DNA from: Apoderus coryli
Lineage: Eukaryota; Arthropoda; Insecta; Coleoptera; Attelabidae
Reading direction: 5' to 3'
Length of the DNA: 64,000 nt
Assembly: GCA_911728435.2 (NCBI GenBank)
Contig: OU452199.1
Coordinates: 41,427,253-41,491,252 of the forward strand
Both the position numbers and the translations under genes were made by a program. The first letter of the stretch is position 1, and each line of letters opens with the position of its first letter. Positions 1 through 8,889 of this stretch are shown here, in pieces. Under the pieces are notes generated by a model. The model saw only the letters and a program-made list of their open reading frames with translations. It was not told the origin of the DNA and ran no database searches.

Positions 1-18
1 TTTTTTATTCAATTTAAT

Positions 19-2262
19 AATCACAACAAAATTCCAATTTCCACAATTGAATACAACGCATTAAACTTTTAGAAAAATTTGGGAAATATTATGTTTAAAT
101 TGTTTTTGGCAAATTGCAAGTACGAGTGGCTACTTTCTGGACAATTTAACGTATCGCCGCCAAAGCTCTTGTGATCCCTGTTTTTTCATTTTACCAATTG
201 TTGTTTGATAAAAAAAAATACTGCTAAAGTATGACAAGCCAACGAACCATAATAGAGAGATATGGTAGTCCCAAAAAAATAACGTCCGCCACTATTAACG
301 TTAACGTTAATTTAACACCAACGATTTTCAAATAGAGAGATGTGGATTTATTATTTAAATTAAGTATTTATCAGATTATAACAACATTAATTAATAAGCA
401 GCATGTACAGGGTGATGCAAAAAAAAACATTAATTAGTCGACATTTACCAAATTTTCCAGATTCCAATCAAATAAATTTTAAATGTTTAGAAATTTTTAG
501 CATACACTATAAATTTATATACGGGGTGAGTCAAAAATGTATTTGTTTATTTTTTTAAGGAGAGAAAAGTAATATTTTCAGTATTTTTTTGATTTTTTTA
601 GATTTCAATTCAATGTTTTTTAGAGGTGAAACTATAAGCTCATAGAGGTTATATACGAGGTAACTCAAAAATGTTTCTATTTATTTCTCAAGACTTCTAG
701 ACACGGCAGGACCTAATAAATAGAAAAAAAAATAATTTTTTTAATTTGTTAGAATGGTCTCATACATTTTTAGCATAAGCACTTTAAATGTATATACGCG
801 GTGAGTCAAAAATGTATTTATTTATTTTGTTAAGGACAAAAAAGTAATATTTTCAGTAATTTTTTTATTTCAATTTTCTTTAAAAGTTAAACTAAAAGCT
901 CCAAGAGGGGATCTACGGGGTAACTCAAAAATGTTTCTATTTATTTTCAATATTTTTAGTTTTTAGTTTTTTTTTTCTTAATTTTTTTTACAACCCTCAA
1001 TGACTTTTTTCATAGATAAAACTACCACAAAACTACTGGGAAATCCCATAGGGATTTCTTGTTGTTTGATAATATAGTCTGCCTTGATTTCCTTACTGTG
1101 GTATAGAATTTTTAATTTTAGTTGAAATGGACAAAAAAAATTCGGCAATCACAACAAAATTCCAATTTCCACAATTGAATATTACGCATTAAACTTTTAG
1201 AAAAATTTGGGAAATATTATGTTTAAATTGTTTTTGGCAAATTGCAAGTATGAGTGGCTACTTTCTGGACAATTTAACGTATTGCCGCCAAGGCTCTTGT
1301 GATCCCTGTTTTTTCATTTTACCAATTGTTGTTTGATAAAAAAAAATACTGCCAAAGTATGACAAGCCAACGAACCATAATAGAGAGATATGGTAGTCCC
1401 AAAAAAATAACGTCCGCCACTATTAACGTTAACGTTAATTTAACACCAACGATTTTCAAATAGAGAGATGTGGATTTATTATTTAAATTAAGTATTTATC
1501 AGATTATAACAACATTAATTAATAAGCAGCATGTACAGGGTGATGCAAAAAAAAACATTAATTAGTCGACATTTACCAAATTTTCCAGATTCCAATCAAA
1601 TAAATTTTAAATGTTTAGAAATTTTTAGCATACACTATAAATTTATATACGGGGTGAGTCAAAAATGTATTTGTTTATTTTTTTAAGGAGAGAAAAGTAA
1701 TATTTTCAGTATTTTTTTGATTTTTTTAGATTTCAATTCAATGTTTTTTAGAGGTGAAACTATAAGCTCATAGAGGTTATATACGAGGTAACTCAAAAAT
1801 GTTTCTATTTATTTCTCAAGACTTTTAGACACGGCAGGACCTAATAAATAGAAAAAAAAAAAAATTAATTTGTTAGAATGGTCTCATACATTTTTAGCAT
1901 AAGCACTTTAATTGTATATACGCGGTGAGTCAAAAATGTATTTATTTATTTTGTTAAGGACAAAAAAGTAATATTTTCAGTAATTTTTTGATTTCAATTT
2001 TCTTTAAAAGTTAAACTATAAGCTCCAAGAGGGGATTTACGGGGTGACTCAAAAATGTTTCTATTTATTTTCAATATTTTTAGTTTTTTTTTTTTAATTT
2101 TTTTTTACAACCCTCAATGACTTTTTTCATAGATAAAACTACCACAAAACGACTGGGAAATCCCAAAGGGATTTCTTGTTGTTTGATAATATAGTCTGCC
2201 TTGATTTCCTTACTGTGGTATAGAATTTTTAATGTTAGTTGAAATCGACAAAAAAATTTCGC
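19..2262. repeat. Tandem duplication of a ~1.13-kb AT-rich unit
   Basis: Two head-to-tail copies, 19-1146 and 1147-2262, align from end to end with an offset of 1128 bases. By eye they differ only at scattered bases and short A/T indels, so the duplication is recent. Each unit holds two diverged sub-repeats, near 518-690 and 793-960 in the first copy. These share a GGTGAGTCAAAAATGTATTT start and a GGTAACTCAAAAATGTTTCT end. The unit also carries TACAGGGTGATGC, an end sequence typical of mariner-like non-autonomous elements. No coding potential is visible. It is either a short satellite-like array or a duplicated non-autonomous element; the window edge hides whether more copies lie to the left. 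Confidence 0.9.
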
Positions 2263-2704
2263 CGGCATACATCTATCAGTTTGAAGGCATGGGCGTATCA
2301 TTATTTTAGCAAAAATAAAAACAAATTTATAATTTGGTAATTAAATAATTTGTTGTAATCGGATTTTATGATCCCCAAATCATCCCAATTGGATAGAAAA
2401 TACAGTGGTAAGGCGGCAAAATGTATGTACTCATTGAATTAGTCAAATTTGCATATTCTATTGCATATTATTTTTTGAAATTTAATGATTTTATTGTATC
2501 AAGTAATTCTTTCTTTGTCGACTTTGTTTTTGGAATAGTTAGTTGTTTCTCTGTCATCTTTTTTTTTTGGTATTTGTACAAAGTGGGGCCAAAGAAGTCA
2601 TCCGATGTTGTTTGGCTCCCGTTTTTTTTTTCTAAATGAAAAACCTTGATTCTGTTTTTTGATTATGTTTATTTGAACCTTTACAATTTTATTGGTCAAG
2701 TCGA
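2263..2704. other. No gene seen
   Basis: AT-rich sequence between the tandem duplication and the mariner remnant. An open frame at 2421-2639 is hydrophobic low-complexity sequence without a recognisable domain, so I do not call it. Confidence 0.6.
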
Positions 2705-3694
2705 GAAGATTATATTGGCCAAATGGGCGCCGTGACATTGATTCAGGCGACAGATTCTCGCACTAGTGTCGAATGTTGTCCTTGAGGGCTTCCAGAGTCT
2801 CGGGCTTGTTCACGTAAATACGGGACTTCAAAAAACCCCACAAAAAAGTCTGGAACGCTTAAATCGGGCGGTCTTGCGGGCCAGTCCAAATCGCCAAAAC
2901 GAGAGATGAGGCGACCCGGGAACGCTGCCTTCAGGTTGTGGCTCGCGCAGTTGTGCCGTTGCTCCATCCTGTTGGAACCACATGGCCCTCAGTCCTAATT
3001 CGTCCAATTGTGGCAGAAAAAACTCGGTCAACATGTCCCTATAGCGCGCACCGTCCACTGTTGTCGTTTGGCCAGCGGCATTCTCGAAAAAAATGACTTT
3101 TCCAGCGTGAACTGCGCACGATGCAGTCACTTTGAGCGTGTGTAATGGCTCCTCGTGCATCACTTGTGGATTTTTGGTGCCCCAGACGCGATAGTTTTGC
3201 TTGTTCACGTACCCGCTGAGGTGGAAATGAGCCTCATCGCTCATTATGATTTTGGTTAAAAAATCGTCCACTTCTTCCTCGAGATTGAGGATGGTTTGGA
3301 CGTAGGGTACGCGCGTTTGGCGGTCGACAGCCAGCAGCTGATGCACAGACTGGACTTTGTACGGGAATATGCGCAGGTCTTTGACCAAAATTCGCCTTCG
3401 GGACGTCCGAGTGATGGCTAATTGCGTGGTACAGCGACAGCTCGACATGCTCGGCAACAGCGGCGATATTCTCGGCAGAACGGGCGCTCCGGGGCCGGCG
3501 ACTCTTGTCAACGTCTCGTGTGGTCCCATACTCTTCAAGGTTGGTGGCCAAACGGCACAGTGTTTGAGCAATCGGTGTCGGGCGGCCGGGGAATCGGCGA
3601 CTGAATTCGCGCTGCGCCAACACCACACAGACGAATTGTTACGCAAAAAAATAGACACGGTTATTCCGCGTTCTTGGGGAGTGTATTGCTTCAT
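2705..3694 (-). pseudogene. Mariner/IS630-superfamily transposase, frameshifted
   Basis: Read on the minus strand, the pieces of one transposase succeed each other in three frames. They are an N-terminal helix-turn-helix region starting with MKQYTPQERG at 3694, a second part with SRRPRSARSAEN, the first catalytic block MSDEAHFHLSG, the second block WFQQDGATA, a third block ARPPDLSVPDFF, and a C-terminus ending CHGAHLANI near 2705. This block order is that of DDE/D mariner-type transposases, which cut and paste their own DNA at TA sites. At least two frame changes make it inactive. GC content is clearly higher than in the flanks. I could not delimit inverted repeats with confidence. Confidence 0.85.
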
Positions 3695-3734
3695 GGCTTG
3701 TTCACTTGTATTCTGCATATGTTTATTCCACAAA

Positions 3735-4866
3735 GGTCAAAACTGATTTGACATTGGGGGCCATTTGCAAAAATGAGAGCATCTTCCAATAGGGTGATTT
3801 CTTTTAGAATTTTAATGGACATTCTGGAATGATCAGATGCGTTGTACATTACAATATTAGAATTACTCGGAATGTTTGGTATCTTCAAAGGATACGCTGA
3901 TATTTTTAGCAGACAATAACAACGGCTTCAAATCAAATCCAGTTCTTCAAAATATTTAAGTGGAGATCAAAAAAGAAAACTGGAAAAATGAAGAAGAGAG
4001 ACAAAGAACGCTGATCGTTTTTTGAAAAAAAAAACTCTAAATGTTAGTGTAGGGTTGGGTTGGCTCGATAACTTTGGCGCGATGAACCCACGAATTATAA
4101 ATATTTTTTCAATTTCCACTACTTTTTTTATGATACATTTCGTAGGTTATATTCTATCGAAGCTCTAAATAATTAGTCAACATTTCTGCTATGTTTAGGA
4201 AATATGTTTAATTTTCTCAAGTTTTTAACCCCTTTTTACACTCTCTTCGACCGCCAATGTTTTCCGAGAGTGAATGAGCACCTATAGAAATATCCTGTAG
4301 TATTTTTGTGCCAAATTTGTTACGAATTAAGTGAGTTTTGAGTTATCGTAGACATATCTACCTATACAGATTTTTCTGACCCTTTTTTAAACTTCTCGCG
4401 GACGACTATGATACAAACAACTTTTTGTCGTGTATTTTTAACACAAATCCAACCACTTAAAAGCCTACATTTATTGTTTTTACAGTCAAAAAAAAAACAG
4501 CTTGAAGAAATAATCTCTAAACAAAAGCACAAATATCTTGAATGCCAAACAATCAACAAAAGTAAGATGAATTTTATCAAATTTAAGATTGTAAAATATT
4601 TGAAACATGCGAAAAAGATTGCACGTAATTGTATTGATAAAATCATTATCCACTTATGATTGAGACAAAAAAAAACTAATAGAATAGATCGATAAAATAT
4701 TTTAGCGGTTATTTCGCACTTGTATTAAGAGTATTTAAAATTAAAACAATGTTTTTTTTTTTAATATCATTTTTTATCTATAATTTGCAAATATTCATGC
4801 AATTATTTTATAGAGATTATCTAGATGGAAAAAACATGATAAATAAAATTTTTAATGTTTATTATA
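3735..4866. other. Intergenic, no gene seen
   Basis: AT-rich sequence with only short chance frames. No TE protein motif was recognised. Confidence 0.5.
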
Positions 4867-5400
4867 CAGGTTGTCCCGAAATATATATATCGAAAAATGC
4901 TTCGTTTTTCAGATACAGGGTGTTTTTAGTACTATTCGAAATGTCAAAATGACATTAGGCACACTTACGTATCTTTGTAGGAAAGGATTCTCTCAACCCT
5001 TAATACGCATCTTCACCCTGTTTCTTGTATTATCGTAGTCGTATAATAACATTGGAAAAATTGCATAGACATTTTTAAAGTCATATTTATCTTGAAAACG
5101 GGTTCTTCTAGCGTTATGAAATAAGTAAAAATTTTTTATGTACGAAAGTCTCACATTTATTATTCTTTTCAGAAAAAGGCGCACAAAAAAAAGTTGGGAC
5201 AAAATTTGTTCTGACCCCCTCAGCCTATCCCACCCCTGCCATTTTCCTAACCATGAGATATCCTATTTTTAATAATCCTACAAAGATACGTAAGTGTACC
5301 AAATTTCATTTTGATATCGAGACGCGTTTCGGAAATATTACTAAAAACCCATCGTCAAGAATTTACAAATAACACCCATGTGAAAAACGAAGCATTTTTA
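4867..5400. mobile_element. MITE family A, copy 1
   Basis: Starts at a TA with CAGGTTGTCCCGAAATA. The interior contains GATACAGGGTG, CACCCTGTTTCTTGTATTAT and an inverted pair made of ACGTATCTTTGTAGGA and TCCTACAAAGATACGT. The same interior recurs at 45973-46624. Copy 1 keeps the left terminus but not the matching right terminus, while copy 2 keeps the right terminus (TTTCGGGACATCCTG). It has no coding capacity. The TA-flanked, mariner-like end suggests mobilisation by a mariner-superfamily transposase. Confidence 0.75.
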
Positions 5401-5429
5401 GCTCTCCATATCATATTATATGTGTTACA

Positions 5430-5615
5430 GACAATGACGTTAATCCGGCCAATAACGTGAATGCCCGCCTTGATTGGACATTCACGTCAATGACCGGCAA
5501 TAACGTAAATGTCCAGGTAATTTGGACAATGTTGATAATTTATAATTCAAGCACGCTGTTAACATCATTGTCCGGACGTCAACGTTAACGTTAACGTCAT
5601 TGGCCATTACACAGC
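5430..5615. repeat. Short degenerate repeats around (AA)CGTTAACGTT
   Basis: Several variants of a CATT(A)ACGTCA-TTGGCC motif and the palindromic run AACGTTAACGTTAACGT occur here in both orientations, giving an imperfect inverted repeat. A related GTTAACGTTAACGTT run lies in each unit of the 19-2262 duplication. Probably a small non-autonomous element; no coding potential. Confidence 0.5.
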
Positions 5616-5769
5616 TGCCAACCATGTGAATATGTGAAAACATTAAAAGTAACATAACCAAACTTTCAATTTATAAATAAATACCTACATGAATTATTTG
5701 TTCTCAGTGGTGTGTTGTGTTTATTTAAATTTAGTGTTTGTGAAACAAATTATATAGGTAAATCTAGCC

Positions 5770-6066
5770 ATGGATTATGATGAAATGCGACGTCGATTTA
5801 CTGAGAATTTAGACATAATCATAAAATCCAAACACGATGGCAATAAATCGTTTTTAAATAATAACGAATACATCAAAAACAAAATAACATTGTCAATGAG
5901 CGTAAAAGATCCAGAGAATCTTTGGAAAAACAAGCTGCCAAAATGCTGAAATTATCTGACCAAAAATTCTCTGAGGTTCATGTTGGAACTAAGGTTCGTA
6001 TACCCATACCGGACGTAGACAGAGCTCGTGGTTCTCCCCGCAATGTTTTAGCTGTTGTTAGTAGTG
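5770..6066 (+). pseudogene. Internally deleted Ginger/KRAB-A-domain-2-like integrase gene
   Basis: The ATG at 5770 opens a frame starting MDYDEMRRRFTENLDIIIKS, then SFLNNNEYIK. This resembles the N-terminus of insect proteins annotated KRAB-A domain-containing protein 2-like, which derive from Ginger-type DNA transposons with a retroviral-like integrase. That frame stops at 5947. In another frame, overlapping its end, comes a piece with KMLKLSDQKFSEVHVGTKV and then RIPIPDVDRARGSPRNVLAV, the C-terminal tail of the same family. The zinc finger and whole integrase core are missing, so this is an internal deletion plus frameshift. It ends against a minus-strand RT fragment at about 6067. Confidence 0.7.
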
Positions 6067-6067
6067 T

Positions 6068-6688
6068 GGAAGATGGCGTTTGAAGTCCACAAAAGCAGCA
6101 AAAATCTTGCGTTGCCTGAGACGTAGGTGGATATGGATGACAGAGTTTAAAACGAAAATGTTATCAACACAACTTCTGTTTTTTCTAAATTCCGCTTGAC
6201 ACTCAGGAATAATGTTAAAAGTTTCACAATGCTGTGTGATTCTTTCCAACAAAACCGAGGTGAACAATTTTTCAACACAGTTAAGCAATGCAATGCCTCT
6301 ATAATTAGCAGGTTCGTCCCTAGAGCCCTTTTTATGCAGAGTTCATCATACTACACAAGAATTCCTCGCGCTTGGTGTCATCCCTTCGCATTTTTAGGGT
6401 TGTAGTAGTCGACTCAATTTTGTTAGCAGAGTTATTGCGGGCGGCCCTTCCAAGATAAAGGCAAACAGGAAAATGCGATGATCCTGTTATGTACTGGAGT
6501 ACATTAAAGTTTTCAAGTCTTATAAGATCGCACCCTTTGCAGAAAACCAAATCAATCACGCTAGAACCCTGTGTATTACAAAACGTATAGCACGCTGGCC
6601 TATCCAATGTGGTAGAGCCATTCATCAAGTAAAAGTCATTGTCATACATGAACTCCAAAACAGCAAAACCTCTGCGATTAGCAACCGC
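6068..6688 (-). pseudogene. Non-LTR retrotransposon fragment: endonuclease C-terminus joined to RT start
   Basis: Minus strand. The first part, from 6688 down, encodes MDAVANRRGFAVLEFMYDN and later SSVIDLVFCKGCDLI and SSHFPVCLYL, the C-terminal part of an APE-type endonuclease (the usual SDH is SSH here). Near 6337 it is joined out of frame to RT sequence with NYRGIALLNCVEKLF, AEFRKNRSCVDNIF and FAAFVDFKR. The linker between the two domains is missing, and the RT stops in its first catalytic block at about 6068. Together with 8311-8475 it forms one older element split by the P-like transposon at 6697-8302. Confidence 0.85.
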
Positions 6689-6696
6689 ATCCATAC
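6689..6696. repeat. Target-site duplication, left copy (ATCCATAC)
   Basis: The 8 bases directly before the P-like element are repeated exactly at 8303-8310 directly after it. Eight-base duplications are the hallmark of P and hAT insertions. Confidence 0.9.
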
Positions 6697-7237
6697 CATA
6701 GAAATCTTATATTATATATGTACTCTAGAATGCTAATTAAATCCAGCCGAATACCAAAAAGTGTAACGGGTATGCAGAGTTTTCACGAACTACGCATGCT
6801 CCTCAGTAACTTATTTTCAGTACAGAGCTGCCATATTTAAAACTATTTTGTCGTTCGCCTTACAGAATTTATGCGACGTATCTGTTTTATAAATAAATCT
6901 ATATGTTGCGTCATACGAAACTGCTTGACAAAATCAAATAATTAAATGTTATCGGTAAAATTGCATACTGTTTAGTTTTCAGCAATATGAACGAAACATT
7001 TTTTTCCAAATCTTATTAAATTTAGGAGATTTCGCAACAGCGTCTGTTTTCGCAAATGACGTTTCTCGTAGTGGGAATATCTGTCAGAGTCGGCTTCACA
7101 ACAATTCAGATAGGTTTTATAATTGAGTTATGGTTTTATTCGTGGTATATTTTAATTGTTGATAGATATACCTATTTGTGATTAAAATTGTTTTTAATAT
7201 TTGTTATTTTGGTTTTAGTTCGTTTATTTAACAAACA

Positions 7238-7584
7238 ATGAGGTGTATAGTGTTGTGGTGTAAAAATGAAGGTCTCATTCCTGGTATTAAATATTTTCAG
7301 TAAGTTATTGTTTCGGGTTTCTAACAGTCTCAGTTTGAGTCAATATGATACCATTGACATGATACTCATTTTTAGCTTGACAAAAAAAAGACATGATGTT
7401 TGGATGCGGGCATTGGGATCCTAGTACGGAAAATGTATGTGATGGGAATGTCATATGCAGTAAGCATTTCGCTGCAGAAGATATCATTTGTAGAGAAGAC
7501 GGCAAGAGGATCACCCTCGTACCCGATGCAGTTCCCAAACTTTTGTTGAAAAGAAGAGATTATGTAAATGAGAGTGGAAGTTAA
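7238..7584 (+). pseudogene. THAP-domain exons of P-like transposase
   Basis: ATG at 7238 starts MRCIVLWCKNEGLIPGIKYF, giving the C-x4-C pair. A donor GTAAGT at 7300 and an acceptor TTTTTAG ending at 7375 join it in frame to HLTKKRHDVWMRALGS, the segment with the conserved tryptophan. A stop and a one-base frame change follow near 7425. The frame then continues with ICSKHF (the C-x2-H pair) and PDAVPKLLLK, which carries the AVP box. So all THAP landmarks (C2CH, W, AVP) are present but the domain is interrupted once. THAP domains bind DNA, here presumably the ends of the transposon. It could also be a decayed host THAP gene, but its position between the inverted repeats argues against that. Confidence 0.8.
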
Positions 7585-7707
7585 ATTCTTAATCGTTTGA
7601 TATCAAGAAACTGTTTACTTAAAAGCAATCTATCAAAAATGCATGATATGTATGTCAAGAATATATTTCCTACGTTGTGTAGGTATACAAAGTTCGTTTG
7701 AATTCTG

Positions 7708-7898
7708 TTGTTAAACTGGAATATACTTAATTATAGAATCCTCCATGAAATTGTTGAGAATAAAAGTTCTACCAACCATGTTTTGTCACAAAATACTATT
7801 GCGAGTAGTACGGATGATATGGAAGTGGTTTACATGGACACGGAAAATATTTGTGAAGTCACTGTTTCTTGCACTCCTTCTTTGAAGGCTGTAGAGAG
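7708..7898 (+). pseudogene. Possible downstream exon of the P-like transposase
   Basis: An open stretch with STDDMEVVYMDTENICEV ends exactly at a consensus donor (GAGAG|GTAAGA at 7899). It has no recognised domain. Acidic, Ser/Thr-rich linkers after a THAP domain are common, so it may be the next exon. No further exon is visible before the right inverted repeat. Confidence 0.35.
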
Positions 7899-8302
7899 GT
7901 AAGACGCCTAAGGTGGTTGTATAAACAAACAAATATTATATAATAATAAAATAAATAATTAGAATGCTCAAGTCCTTAAGATATTTTCCAGTATTAGAAT
8001 TTTTACTTATTTCTCTTTTCTGCTTAGATTTATATAAAGTATTTAGATATTTAATGTAATTTTTTATTTCTTAAATTCCTTTATTCCATTTTTTTATTTG
8101 AATGTTTCCAAATGGTAAAATTTAATTTTAAATATACCTATAACAGTAATATTACATTTAATCAAAGCCGGTCCTGTTGAAAAATAAGTTACTGGTGATC
8201 ATGCGCATTATGGACAGCTCTACACTTTTGGTTACATTTTTGTACTACGGGATTATCATTCTAGAGTATATATATATATATATATAATATAAGATTTCTG
8301 TG

Positions 8303-8310
8303 ATCCATAC
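8303..8310. repeat. Target-site duplication, right copy (ATCCATAC)
   Basis: Exact match to 6689-6696; closes the P-like insertion. Confidence 0.9.
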
Positions 8311-8475
8311 TCACAACGCAAGAACAGATTTGTGTTATGGGTAAGTCCCTCAGGTATTGACGGGAGGCTTCCCACCCGGGCGTTAAAATCACTCCCAATA
8401 ATAAAAAAATGGTCGTTATAATTATGAGCAATCTCATCCAAAGCAGCCTGAAAACCTTCCAGCAAAAACAAAAGA
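8311..8475 (-). pseudogene. Non-LTR endonuclease fragment, upstream half of the split element
   Basis: Minus strand: LEGFQAALDEIAHNYNDHFF then SDFNARVGSLPSIPEG. The (G)DFNARVG block is the central motif of APE endonucleases of non-LTR retrotransposons, here SDFN. Conceptually it continues into the MDAVANRRG part at 6688 once the P-like insert and one duplication copy are removed; a one-base frame offset remains at the junction. Confidence 0.8.
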
Positions 8476-8885
8476 TCAATAGATGGCTTAAAATATTATA
8501 TTTATTCATATTAGTGTTGCATAAATATATTTTCTGCTGTCGTGGTCTGGCTCTACGTGTATGGTAAGGAAATATAATCGTGCAAAAAGGGAAAAGAATT
8601 GTATAGAGTTTATTTTTCACAAACACGCAGCAGAGAGAAATAAAATGTAATTTTGTTTTGTGTAATTTTATTGCTAAGTGGGTGAAGAAGAACGCTGGAA
8701 GGAAGTATGACAAGAGACTGGGATATAATAATAATAATAATATTATTGTTATGCTGATTCTACGCAGTGTAGTTATAATAATTATTATTAAGTATTATAA
8801 TTAAGATTAGATAAATAGCACAATTGCATTGTTATTGAGAGCGATTACGTAATTTGTTTATTAAACTGTCTGACGACTTCTTAAA
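8476..8885. other. No gene seen; AAT microsatellite
   Basis: AT-rich spacer with a short (ATA/AAT)n run near 8728-8750. No protein motif. Confidence 0.5.
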
Positions 8886-8889
8886 ACAT

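Larger units (their letters stand above)
6697..8302 (+). mobile_element. P-element-like transposon with THAP domain, 1606 bp
   Basis: Bounded by inverted repeats of about 35-45 bp. The left end starts CATAGAAATCTTATATTATA and the right end, read inward, starts CACAGAAATCTTATATTATA; both continue to ACTCTAGAATG. The right copy has an expanded TA run. An exact 8-bp duplication, ATCCATAC, flanks it, and it interrupts a non-LTR endonuclease. Inside is a THAP zinc-finger coding region, the DNA-binding domain at the N-terminus of P-element transposases. About 400 bases downstream of the THAP exons are AT-rich and no RNase H-like or GTP-binding catalytic region is visible, so this looks like an internally deleted, non-autonomous copy. 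The THAP placement supports the P superfamily; hAT is the alternative allowed by the 8-bp duplication. Confidence 0.85.

Noticed and set aside
3357..3746. Open frame of 129 codons on the plus strand
   Set aside because: Antisense shadow of the mariner transposase remnant at 2705-3694.
8261..8713. 150-codon minus-strand frame
   Set aside because: Low-complexity, crosses the right end of the P-like element and the endonuclease fragment; the true endonuclease frame is a different one.
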